From positions 23,877,052 to 23,941,051 of the forward strand of contig OX344755.2 in the NCBI GenBank assembly GCA_947034885.2: DNA of 64,000 nt. The letters run 5' to 3'. The notes beneath the pieces were generated by a model. The model ran no database searches, was not told where the DNA came from, and saw nothing but the letters and a program-made list of their open reading frames with translations. The translations under genes and the position numbers were made by a program. Within the stretch, counting starts at the first letter, position 1; every line of letters begins with the position of its first letter. This document shows, one piece after another, positions 12,993-23,472 of the stretch. This stretch comes from Thuidium tamariscinum. Taxonomy: Eukaryota; Streptophyta; Bryopsida; Hypnales; Thuidiaceae.

Positions 12993-13956
12993 CTATTCAT
13001 ACGAGCGCCGAAAGTGTTCATTGGGAATAGGCCAATTAAAAGTACTGGTCCAACGATTGATGATGCGTGCCAAACCGCCCGCATTCTCCGGGCTGTCTTT
13101 GCAAGGGCGCTCCAAGTACACACGAAATGAAATTGCCAAGGCTTGGTGATCAAATTTGCTCATGCTTGCCGTTTCCATGTTCAACTTGTGGTACTCCTCA
13201 GACATGCAATCCCTGTTTATTGCCATGGCTATTTTGCACACCGCGTACTCCTCCGTTGCAATGGATAAACTTGGAATTACTTGCACATTTTTGTCTTTTT
13301 CGTGCAAATATGCAATCTTCGAGGTCACCCACCAACGGTTTTGCAAAGCAGCATCCATCTCTTATTTGGATGTGAACACGTACAATGACTTCGGTGGTTC
13401 TGTAACGTACGAAGTCATGCCCCAATCGCACACTCCAATGTACACGCGCGACTCGTCCGCGGGAAAGTGCAACATAATGTTGTCTAGTGAGATATCATTG
13501 TGCAAATATCTTGCATCGTGCACCGCATGCATGATATGCAACAACGCCCATGCTAGCTCCGTACGTTTCTTCCGAAATCGTGCAAGATGATCCGCGGCAA
13601 TGACATCCGCATCCGTTGGCGAGCTATATTGCAAGTGCATACGTATGTTGTCTGGATAAGTTCTATCCAAATGCATCATCTTCCGTAAGGTCTTGCCATT
13701 CCACCAATATGCATATCCTTCATTCCTCTTTGCATGAACTGCATGAAACCGTATCACTTCGGGATGGCCAATCCGCACCGCCATGGACTCGTTTTGGTGT
13801 TCCGCCTTTAAGATGAGGTAGCGTCTGCTGTACATTAGATAGCTTTGCTTCAAACTCCCAATACTCAGGTATTTCACGGCATCCCTGAATTTGCACCCTC
13901 CGAATTGTTGCGTACCCGCCTTTGGTCACGACATCATCACAATTAATCACGGTCGC
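12993..13956 (-). pseudogene. Kinase-like gene B, catalytic part (split by a solo LTR)
   Basis: Reads right to left. A glycine-loop-like segment (VTKGGYATIRRVQIQ) is encoded near 13900. The catalytic loop HNDISLDNIM has the HxD aspartate and the Mg-binding asparagine but lacks the usual Lys, and the metal motif reads DWG instead of DFG. The APE position of the related gene at 36112-37773 is TSK here, so the activation-segment anchor is lost. A frameshift lies near 13820 and an in-frame TAA follows VFTSK near 13363. The N-terminal part of the same gene lies on the far side of the solo LTR at 17702-18236. The kinase fold call is good; activity is unlikely. Confidence 0.75.
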
Positions 13957-16900
13957 TGTGAGCCCTCGAGATGGCACTCAAGACTCTGGGTCCATTTTTC
14001 GCGATTAAATAGCGAAAATTAGTCAAAATATTCAAGAAAAAGACATAAAAAGAGTGTTGAGGGAGTTTTGGTGTCAGTCTATGCCAAAATGGTGGAAAAC
14101 CAACTTAGAAGGTGGAAAATTCCTAATAGTAGAAATTTTAATCATTCTAAGTCTCTAAAGCAAGTTTATGTAAAGATTTAGTAATTCCGAGAGAAATAAG
14201 GAATAGAGAGTTAGTCAGGCCTAGCGATTGTCTGTGCAAAGTCAACCTTTTAAGGATGCACACGACATACTGACTAAGCTAAAGGAGTCTACTACGAGCG
14301 TGGGAGAATTACCAGAGCTTAAATTCAATTTCGAAACAAATTGGATTTAAAGGTAAAACCACTACAATGGATTTGGAGAATTCGAACTTCACGAGATAAA
14401 AGATGGAGGATTGGAGATTGAAGACTACAGAGAGGTGTTCCAAGGGTAGGAGCATGTCAGGAGCGAACAAAAATCAAACAATTGTCCAAGATTCCCGGGC
14501 ATCGGGAATTAAATTGTCCAATTGGGCAAAGTAATTTCAAATTGCTAAAATTAGAAAGGTGCAAGGTTGCGTGGGACTTACACCTAAAATCTAGGAATGC
14601 CCTAGATGTTACCCAATTTATTTCGGATTTTTACGAAATTCCACGTTGACTCCATGGGAAATCAACCGCACATAGAAATGTTCGTAAAATCATAGGAATT
14701 ACATATGATGCGGTAAAATCTCACTAAAAATTAGGATAGGTTTTTGTGTGCTTAATAAGCGCCCGGTCAAGTTTGAAGACATTCCGACATTCCCAACTAC
14801 CAAAACCGGCATCGACATCGAAATTCACTGGAAATTACAAGTTGGCGGCGGGTTGACCGGCGTATCAGGAGCGAATGATGTCCGATTGTCGCAAATAAGG
14901 AGTCATTCCTTACTCTCACGGACATTCCTAACAACCCTGACCTGACAGATTCATCAAAATGCACAAATCCTAAAAGTTAGATTTTTGACTTTTAATTGGA
15001 GTTACCGTAATTCCAATTTGGGCGCACAAATGGCCTAGGAGTGAGGGGTAAGGGGTCCCTTAGGCTAATGGGGGTCTTCTGAAGACAATGGCGCATACGG
15101 TTTTCCGTTTCGAGTTGTTCCCTAAAAGATAGAGAGGGTCAGCTCTTAGTTTGACTTTTTAATCGTTAATTGCGGTTAATTAGAAGTGATTTTGGAAATA
15201 TCTCTTGGAAAATCAAAGATTGGATTTGGTCAAGATCTCTTTCTTGCGTAAAAAGCCATCTTTGGGCTAAAGAAAGACAATTTTCGAAATGACTTTGGAT
15301 TAATTTGCAAAATATCTACGTAGATTAGGGTTAATTCCAAAATATTTTGGGTTAAGATCTTGGATTTGATTTGGCCAAGATTTCTTTGACAAAATGGGGA
15401 TGTTTTTAGAAATTTTCACCATTAAACAACTAATATTTTGGAATTACATTAGGGTAGTTTAGGATAGAAAGTAACAAAATGTTTTCACTGGCAATTACCG
15501 GGAGGGGCCCGGCCACGGGTATATAAGGGCCCCCCTCGAGGTTGCCAGTACCCTTATTTCTCGCATCGACATTTCGTTACTCTTCTGTGCTACCAACGTG
15601 GTTGGAGCACCTCTTGGACCAAAGATCTTGGCCAAGTCTTGTTTGCATTCTGTTCTTTGAATTTGAAGGCTTAGGTCCCCTTCAACTTTTATTCCTTTGT
15701 CATACATACTCAAGAGGCAAGACCTCGACGCTTCCTTTGTCACTAATTCACGGAACTTTTGAGCATTGAGTGCCGAAGTTCGGTTTAAACACTGTCATGT
15801 GTACCTCCTTTGGTTGCAAAATCCCAAAATACTAAGACATTTTAAGAATTTAAAGTGAAAGTTAGATTAAACACTATCATGTATACCTCCTTTTGCGAAT
15901 AAAACTCTTAAAATACGATTCAACATTTTCACGGCGAAGCTTTGAACTTATAATACCCCAAGGTTATAAACTGAAGAAACCTTGAATTGAAAGTCAAAAG
16001 GATTAAACACCAAGTGGGATTATTTCTCATACCCTGTTAAACCTTGCCACATATTCTAGTACTAGAATTAAGGTGTGTTAGACCCAAAATTCAAAAGTAC
16101 TTAAACCCAAAAAAATCAAAGTTGTGAGCCAGCCGTTGGGCGGACCAGAGCCAGCCGTTGGGCGGGCCAGAGCCAGCGGACCGAGCGGAACAGGGCCAGC
16201 GGACCGGGCAGACCGGGAGCCAGCGTGGCCGGGCGGAGAGAGCCAGAGGCTGAGCAGAGCAAGCCAGAGGCTGGGCGGAGAGGCCAACAGGCTGAGCGGA
16301 GCAAGCCAGAGGTTGGGCGGAGAGAGCCATTCACTCACAAGTGAGACTTTGAAACACAAAAAATCGATTTCTTAACAAAATCAAGGGTTGGCAGTTGGCG
16401 CCACAATCCCTTTTTTTTATTTCATTTGAAAATCTAAATCTTAGAGTTTCACATTTCTCACCAAAATTTCAACACTCAAACTCCATAGCCGTCGTCTCTC
16501 TCATGAAACATTGCAACAAAAACCAATTGAGGAAGAAAACTAGACTTGTGAAGAGATTAAGACTCGGGGATTGCAAAACGGAAGGTATTAACAATATAAA
16601 ATTAATATCCAAAGGAACATTACTATTGAATAAGGTTCTTTATTCCTTGGAAGTTGACCTTTGGAATTAAATAACTATTTAAACGGAATCATACTATTGA
16701 GTTTTATTCTTGTTCTTTAGGAATGTTCTACATTCTTTGGTAGTTAGTTATTAATTAGATTCTTAGAAGGTTTGGATTTTGTTTGTTTTGTTTTATTATG
16801 CCTAATAAGCCAAAAGGGAAACAAACAAATTGACAACTAATTTCTTTACAAATTAACGCAAATTTAAAAACTAATTAGATTTGAAAAGATTTGAAGATAG

Positions 16901-17696
16901 TTTTCGATTAAAATATTCTAATAAGCCAAAAAGGAAACAAACAAATTGCCAACCAATTTCGTTAGAATTAAAACAATTTCAAAAATCAATTGGATTTGAA
17001 AAGATTTGAAGGGAATTTCCACCCAAATCATTTCTAATTCAATTGGGATTTTTATCATATTTTAGAATTAAAGAAAAACTAAAAACAACCAATAGTGAAT
17101 TATTAGATTTCCTTTGATTTCTTTAGAACCTTAACAATTTAGGTAGACTAGTTAAATTGCAGTAATTCTTAATTACCGGGGATTTAGGAATTAAAAGAAT
17201 TACGCAATTAAATTAACGCTACATAACTTTAGTTTCTTTTAAAAAACAGGACCAAATTAATTGACCGACAACGTGAAAATTATTATGGATTAGATGGAGA
17301 GCCGGGATGAGTTTGATGGTGAGGTTGTAGGAGAATATTTGCATATGATGATGTTCGACGACGAGACCATGGAGATTTACGCAGAGGAGGTAAACCGCTC
17401 ACATTTAATTTTCATTCTCATTGTTTTACTGTTAAGTTTCTTTTTACCAAATGCTTGGAATTAGATTTAGGCAAAACTATAGAATAGAATAGAGTAGGGT
17501 CGCTTGGTTGAATTTCATACTAAAAAAGGATCGAATCATAACCACAAAATTAGATTAGAAACACTTAAAAGACGTGACTAAAAGAGTTCATTGCTTGGAA
17601 GGCTTTCTTTTTCACCCAATTAGAAAGAAAACTCAATTAGACACAGGACCCGTGTGAAAAACTCTTAGCTCGAAGGTGGAGTTAGGAGCGCTCAGA
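13957..17696 (+). mobile_element. Solo LTR, copy 1 (3.74 kb) inserted in kinase gene B
   Basis: The termini are TGTGAGC at the left and GCTCAGA at the right, a near-perfect short inverted repeat beginning TG as in LTRs. They are bounded by an identical 5-bp duplication GTCGC (13952-13956 and 17697-17701). No internal gag-pol region is present, so I read it as a solo LTR left by recombination between the two LTRs of a full element. It carries a TATA box at 15520, a pair of direct repeats near 15785 and 15867, a GC-rich variable block at 16125-16330, and a short leader reading frame near the 3' end (17294-17399) that stops at a likely splice donor. Copy 2 at 52868-56725 is closely related, so both are fairly young. 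Confidence 0.85.
15520..15527 (+). promoter_or_regulatory. TATA box of solo LTR copy 1
   Basis: TATATAAG sits in a GC-rich context (gggcccggccacggg upstream) and is conserved in copies 2 and 3. It sets the transcription direction of the fossil element. Confidence 0.7.
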
Positions 17697-17701
17697 GTCG
17701 C

Positions 17702-18236
17702 CGTGTTTGGAAGTGCTATTAGATGCTTCCTGCCTTCCGTCAATTCAACCATTCCATCATTGGTTTTCCACCAACCCATAGATCCTAGTCTATTCCTGGC
17801 AGACGCGAAATGAAGCACATCGGCCGACAAACAATTCAGCCCTTAAAATGACTTGCTGAAATGCAGCATCATGTTGACGGTGATGCTTCCCATACTTCGT
17901 TAAGATGTCCTTCGCAATCCACAACGCGTCATGCACCTTATTTTTCAGAAACGGCTCAAAACCACTCTTATCCATCTCACTGTGCCATTGTGGAACAGAA
18001 ACCGCATCCATAAGCCGTCGCCACATGTCGTCCTTGAATTTTTTAGGACAGTCCTCATTGTAGCGAACATACTTCATCTGCAAGGACATAGTGCTCTCCG
18101 ATTCGTAGAAGTCCACGATCACTTTAATCAGCATATTATTCAATGCTTCAGAGGGCTTGTTTGCTTTTACCTCCTCTTTAGATGGACCTACCACCTCCTC
18201 CAGTTTCCTTTTACCCGCCTTCTTTGTTCGTCCCAT
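17702..18236 (-). pseudogene. Kinase-like gene B, N-terminal part
   Basis: Starts at the ATG at 18236 (MGRTKKAGKRK; an alternative ATG lies at 18251). A basic start is followed by a helical region with DFYESESTMSLQMKYVRY and then KVHDALWIAKDILTKYG. This matches, in order and spacing, the N-terminal region of the kinase-like gene of unit E (DFLEQYTIAQLNTTYVSRG, then VQTCVFNIAQVAASVKG). A frameshift occurs near 17825, after which the other frame continues with similarity (ALPNTATL next to the start of the kinase fold). The solo LTR begins immediately at the low-coordinate end. The TATA box at 18423 and array at 18399-18700 lie just upstream. Confidence 0.7.
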
Positions 18237-18398
18237 CATGATAAAAATCACGTCAAAACTTCGAAAAAAAGCAACAAGGGGGCCCCAATAATGTCACCCT
18301 TGCTTTCCCTAGGAGGGGAACCAATGGAGACTTAAGAACTTAAGCCACCAAGCTTTCCACTCCACGCTTGCAAAATGCAAGGGAGAAAACAAGAGTGA

Positions 18399-18700
18399 GG
18401 GCGGACGGCCCCGACTGCCCCTCTTATACCCTAGCGGACGCCCTAAACCTGTGCGGACGACCCGACGAGGCGTTGTCCGCCGTCCGATCGATTGGACGGC
18501 GCGCACGCGTCCGCGCGATGGGGCGTCCGCGCGATCTGACGGGCGGACGGATATGCGTCCGCCTCGTCGGACGGCATCAGTCCGTCCGCCGACGCAATGC
18601 ACGTCGGAAACGCGTCCGCCCGATCGGGCGAACGGGAAGTCCGCCGTCTGATCGATCCGATGGACGACCATGATCGGGCGGGTGCCGTCCGCCTAATCCA
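18399..18700. repeat. Subterminal array B-right (GCGGACGG words)
   Basis: Dense GGGCGGACGGCC, GCGTCCGC and CCGTCCGCC words in both orientations, CpG-saturated. It lies 160 bp upstream of the kinase-like gene start. The AT-rich tandem array at 18703 starts at its right edge. Confidence 0.8.
18423..18428 (-). promoter_or_regulatory. TATA box of kinase-like gene B
   Basis: On the minus strand the sequence reads GGTATAAGAG, within the gene-side edge of the array and about 190 bp upstream of the ATG at 18236. Confidence 0.5.
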
Positions 18701-18702
18701 AC

Positions 18703-19680
18703 GGTCTACTTTGTAGAAGGCCTTCATTTGAAATTTCACGTGAAGAGGGGCCAAAAAAATATGGAGAGGTTGAAATTTCTTAGAACATTTGTGTTCTTTG
18801 ACAAATTTCCATTTGGAAATTGAAATTGCCTATTTTTTGTGAGATTCCAAAAAATAGGCTACATTGCGATATTTGGAGTTTTTTGCTAAGTGCCCTATTC
18901 ATTTCAAATTTCACGTGAAGACGGGCCAAAAAAAATATGGAGAGGTTGGAATGTCATAGGACATTTATGTTCTATGACTAATTTCCATTCCACATTTGAA
19001 ATTGTCTAGTTTTGATTTTATTTCAAAAAATACGCCACGTAGCCATTTTTGGGTCTACTTTGTAAATGGCCTATTCATTTGAAATTTCACGTGAAGACGG
19101 GCCAAAAAAAATATGGAGAGGTTGGAATGTCATAGAACATTTGTGTTCTATGACTAATTTCCATTTGGAAATTGAAATCGTCTAGTTTTGATTTTATTTC
19201 AAAAAATACGCCACATAGCCATTTTTGGGTCTACTTTGCAAATGGCCTATTCATTTGAAATTTCACGTGAAGATGGGCCAAAAAAAATATGGAGAGGTTG
19301 GAATGTCATAGAACATTTGTGTTCTATAACTAATTTCCATTTGGAAATTGAAATCGTCTAGTTTTGATTTTATTTCAAAAAATACGCCACGTAGCCATTT
19401 TTGGGTCTATTTTGTAAATGGCCTATTCATTTGAAATTTCACGTGAAGACGGGCCAAAAAAAATATGGAGAGGTTGGAATGTCATAGAACATTTGTGTTC
19501 TATGACTAATTTCCATTTGGAAATTGAAATCGTCTAGTTTTGATTTTATTTCAAAAAATACGCCACATAGCCATTTTTGGGTCTACTTTGTAAATGGCCT
19601 ATTCATTTGAAATTTCACGTGAAGACGGGCCCAAAAAAATATGGAGAGGTTGGAATGTCATAGAACAATTGGAGAAATTG
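18703..19680. repeat. 176-bp tandem repeat, about 5.5 copies
   Basis: The phrase gggtctactttgtaaatggcc recurs at 19051, 19227, 19403 and 19579, exactly 176 bp apart; a first, more diverged unit starts at 18703. Each unit holds tttgaaatttcacgtgaag, a poly-A run, ggagaggttggaatgtcat and a small palindrome-like pair aacatttgtgttctatg. Non-coding. The near-identical central units mean recent amplification. Confidence 0.9.
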
Positions 19681-19689
19681 GAATGTCAT

Positions 19690-20381
19690 TGAATTTTGAC
19701 TACGGATGAGGAATTAGGGCCTCTCTTATTTTATTCTCATAAAAACTCTAAATGTACATGCTAGAGATCACATAGGGAAAAAAAACACGTAAAAGTTTCA
19801 TTCAACCTCTTTGGACTACGCATGAGGAATTAGGGCCTCTCTTATTTTATTCTCCTAAACTTAAATAAACTAACATGTAAGTCTTCTATTTCTTTTAACC
19901 CCCAAATGACCAAGTATTGCCTTGACAATTTTTACAATTTTCAAAATGGGTCATCAAAATATATTAGTTTCAAAGGCATAACAAGCATAATCCCAATCAA
20001 GTTTTTAGCTTATTAAATTCTACTTCACAATTCTAAGTTGTTAAAACTATGTTTCAAATATATGTTCGAGGAGGCATTGTAACCGGAGTACTAGAAAAGA
20101 GGGGAAAACATTCCAATGCAATATTCATATTTAAATAATAACAATAGCTATACATTGGTTAATTTTAATACTACAAGTCAAAGGTCCCATCCATAGATCC
20201 AATATTGTACTCAAGCATTTCAAAAATTTGTATTTTCATAAATACTTATAGGTTCGTGAGTACCCCTCACCAACATTACAATACCATGCTTGCCACCACC
20301 TACAGTACATGGCAGTGGATTACAATCATTACACCGTAGTGCAGACTAGCCACTACAAGAGTGTAGTCTTTTTGTTGTACT
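19690..20381. other. AT-rich 3' flank of gene C
   Basis: Contains two copies of the phrase ggaattagggcctctcttattttattctc at about 19711 and 19829. No gene seen. Confidence 0.5.
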
Positions 20382-21458
20382 TCACTCGGAATCTGAGTCG
20401 GTATCATCTCTCTGACTATGGCCTACAGAACTAGATCCATACACCCCCATATATGGTCCTCCACCGTACACGTCTCCTGCTCCACTTCCCGCTCCTCCTT
20501 GTCCATAGTGCCCGTAATGAGGCCCTCCAAAGATTGGAGGAGGAACTGAATCTCCATAGTAGGAGCCTCCTTCATTTGAACGGCCATGGTAAGACCCTCC
20601 ATGATGCCCATAATTTCCATATGAACCACCTCCACTAGACCTTGAATGGTATTGGGAGCCTTCTTGGGTAGAAAGAGCATTGTGTGCGGTTCCGGAGCTT
20701 CCTCCTAGGATTTGAGAACGACTTTGCCCACCTCGTGGGTCATGTGTACCACGTTCACGTCCATAGTACCCATCGTAACCATATTGTGGACCATGATCTT
20801 CTATGCTTCTCCGCATTGCCTCACGCATTTCATGCTCGTATTGAATGTCCTCTCGAGCTTCTCTACGTTCATGTCTCTCTCCACCGGCCACGGGTGCAGT
20901 AGCCTCTTCAACATCATCATCATCATCATCTGGGACGGGCTCATCTGCATCCAGCATCACTGTTGCAGGAAATCCAAATTGCCCTCGATTGGACCATTCG
21001 GGCATGCAATCGCTTGCATTAGTCCAGCTTGTATAAATGACTGCTTCGTTGCAATTGAGAGTCGCCACATCTTTTCCATATATTGTGCGCCAATCAACAT
21101 CTTTGTGAAGTACAATCTCTGCCCAGACCATGGCCATGTTCGTATAATTCATGACATTTGGTTTGGAGTCACGTATACCAGCATTATGCGTCACTTCATT
21201 GTATTGGTGAACAAAGTGTCTACTGAGACATGTGGATGTTTGCCCTTCCCAACAGCAAACTTGTTGCGCTGCACGGTCCGATGCCCACAATTTGGCAATG
21301 TGCGTCATTTTCACGTACTTCTTGCACGTAGTGGCGGTCCAAACTTTCTTTGGTTCACTCTCCCATCCGGGTTCACCAACACACATTGGATCATTCCAAT
21401 CATCCCAATTTATGCTTTGGGATTTCCCCTTGTTTTTCTTGTTTTCATCACGAGGCAT
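20382..21458 (-). CDS. GWE-WT-domain protein with a prion-like tail (unit C)
   Basis: Uninterrupted 358-residue frame from ATG 21458 to a TGA. Residues ~30-130 form a domain shared with the N-termini of the genes at 25753 and 42653: GWES, WTATTCKKYVKM, HIAKLW, a Cys near 80, HFVHQ, MAMVWAEIVLHKDVDWRT. I do not recognise this domain from any named family. An acidic patch DDDDDD and a basic helix (HERREAREDIQ) follow. The last ~140 residues are Gly/Tyr/Ser/His-rich (GGSYGNYGHHGGSYHG), like RNA-binding or phase-separating tails. There is no RING finger, unlike its relatives. Array 21725-21965 lies upstream. Function unknown; I infer an accessory protein of the transposon family. It is the best-preserved accessory gene here. 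Confidence 0.7.
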   Translation of the reverse strand: MPRDENKKNKGKSQSINWDDWNDPMCVGEPGWESEPKKVWTATTCKKYVKMTHIAKLWASDRAAQQVCCWEGQTSTCLSRHFVHQYNEVTHNAGIRDSKPNVMNYTNMAMVWAEIVLHKDVDWRTIYGKDVATLNCNEAVIYTSWTNASDCMPEWSNRGQFGFPATVMLDADEPVPDDDDDDVEEATAPVAGGERHERREAREDIQYEHEMREAMRRSIEDHGPQYGYDGYYGRERGTHDPRGGQSRSQILGGSSGTAHNALSTQEGSQYHSRSSGGGSYGNYGHHGGSYHGRSNEGGSYYGDSVPPPIFGGPHYGHYGQGGAGSGAGDVYGGGPYMGVYGSSSVGHSQRDDTDSDSE

Positions 21459-21724
21459 GGTGGCGTTGACTAAAATGAGAGCAACTGATGACTTCGTTCA
21501 CACTAATTCCAGCAATAAGAAATCAAAATGCTTCAAAGTTACAATGCGATGCAGTTTAGATGAAGTTGTAGTCCCTCAGAGCCTGATCATTACTTCAACT
21601 AAAGTTCGTGAAGCATTTTAGTGATGATTAATGAAGTACAACCATTTGCACACAACGTCGGAAGGGGCACGCAGAGCCACAGATTAAAATCAGGCACTGG
21701 ATCGTCCACTCCGGAGGGAAACGG

Positions 21725-21965
21725 TTGTGGCAAAATGAGCCGTCCGCCCCGCTTCTTATGCTGAGCCGTCCGCCCCCCACCGAGGCGGACGGCCAGATGC
21801 TCATCCGACAGCCGAGAGGCGGACGGCACAATCCAGCGGACCGAAATCGGCATCCGCTGGATCGCACGGACATCGGGCGGACTCACCGAGGGATGGACGG
21901 ACCGACGGGCGGCCAGGCGGCCAAGCGGACGGGGGCACCGACGGAAGAACGGACGGAGGGGCGGG
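21725..21965. repeat. Subterminal array C (GCGGACGG words)
   Basis: GAGCCGTCCGCCCC, GGCGGACGGC and ACGGACGG words in both orientations. It ends in a G-rich run at 21961-21969, followed directly by a MITE. A TATA-like CATAAGAA occurs on the minus strand at 21753-21760, upstream of the gene starting at 21458. Confidence 0.75.
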
Positions 21966-21987
21966 GGGTTTGAAACCCTCAAAGACC

Positions 21988-22347
21988 TAAGGTAGAAGCA
22001 CCCAGTACAACCAAAGTTAGTTAGTTAGCAGTTTCAGCATAGTTGGAGGCACCTTTTCCTATAAAGAATATTTTTGTAGTATTGGCAACTGAAAATCATG
22101 AATTTTTTAAAAAAAAATTAGAATTTTTGGACGAGGCATCTAATTTCTGTGAATTTTCAAAGTAGGACTTAGTAGAGCACCTAAATCAGCACTCCTAGTA
22201 AATCTGCCTAGATTCTCACACCAAAATCTAAAATAATCATAAACCACCAAGCACAACTAAAGTTTCAAGGTACTAGTGGGGACACTTTGTAAGAAACTCT
22301 AATGTCAAACTATGGATACACTGAAAATAATGGGTGCTTCTACCTTA
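21988..22347. mobile_element. MITE with perfect 16-bp inverted ends
   Basis: TAAGGTAGAAGCACCC at 21988-22003 is matched by its exact reverse complement at 22332-22347. The outermost TA on each side could be the target duplication (Tc1/mariner-like). The 360-bp body is AT-rich and non-coding. A related single end (ggtacttctacctta) is visible near 12641. Confidence 0.65.
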
Positions 22348-22810
22348 CATCGATACTTGAATTCTTGAAATTCATTGAGTAAGCAGTTTACACTGGTTTA
22401 GGTTCTGAAACCAACCAAGTTGATGTTAAATCTTCTCGAAAATCAGAAATAAATGCTAGATTCTCTTTGCAATTTGCATGCATTTTGGGGAATTTGAACA
22501 CTTCATGGAATAACTATGACTTTAGGTTTCAATGTTCAAATTATATGTATCCAAAATTCACCTTAGGACCTGATAGAGAGGAATGATTTATATTACCGTA
22601 GTACGTTTTCAATTTCAACAAAAATTAAATTCTTTTGGAAGAATTTGTAATTCTAGGAAATTATAATGATACTAGTCTTAAATATTGGAAATTGTCAATA
22701 TCATTTGTTGAAATTCAGGTGATTCAAATTGTTCCAAACATAGTAACACACCTTCTATGACAATTGACAAAGGAATATTCAAATTTAATGAAATTCCAAT
22801 TGAAAGTTGG
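22348..22810. other. AT-rich spacer, nothing seen
   Basis: No gene, repeat or motif that I can support. Confidence 0.5.
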
Positions 22811-23468
22811 AATCCTAAAGGATCATTCACTTTTGGCCCTTGTGGGGAAACATGGGATTTGTGGTAGTACCTGCGGGCTGAAATTTCAAATTCGATCCTC
22901 GTTTTTAGTTTTTAAAAACTTCTTCAGAAGATAAAAAAATTGATTAACTTCCATGGAATGTAATTTCTTTCACAATTGATTCCCAATAACAACATCTATG
23001 ATCCAATGAACTCAAAATATTGAAAATAAGGGACGGGGGGTTGAAAAAACTAGAACAATCTCACCATTGAGATTATTGTGTTTCAATCCCATGTTAGAGC
23101 TATTAATGATTTAGTTTTTCTTTCAATCTTGGACTTACTTGTACTTAACCATTTTTTGAATAATGAAAATCAAGCCTATTTTTCTTGAAATTTTTGTCTT
23201 AGACTTTCAACTCCCATCCAAGTTCTTCAAATTCCTTCAAAATTTTTAATTCAAGGTCCATTCTCCGTACTCCATAGTTCCAAAAAATTCCACGAATAGC
23301 GATCAAAGTCATCTGATATTTTTGCTACTTTTTCCTAGATAAGTAAAGTACAAGATCCTAAGGTTAGATCCGAAGAAAAGTATTTTCTTGGTTTTCTTAT
23401 AGTGAACGCAGCAAAAATGACAGTTCTGAGTGGTTTGTAACAAAAAAATGGCCTTGGTCCTTTAAGGG
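22811..23468. mobile_element. TTAA-type non-autonomous DNA element, older copy
   Basis: The right end CCTTTAAGGG is followed by TTAA at 23469-23472. The left end is diverged (AATCCTAAAGGATCA). The interior matches the copy at 34979-35895 over the phrase beginning caatctcaccattgagattattg and over a long T-rich stretch. It has no coding capacity. Confidence 0.6.
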
Positions 23469-23472
23469 TTAA

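Noticed and set aside
14748-14945. Conserved 65-codon frame repeated in all three LTR copies (also 55738-55935 and 63217-63414)
   Set aside because: It lies upstream of the LTR TATA box, has no domain, and its conservation is explained by the copies being one repeat family.
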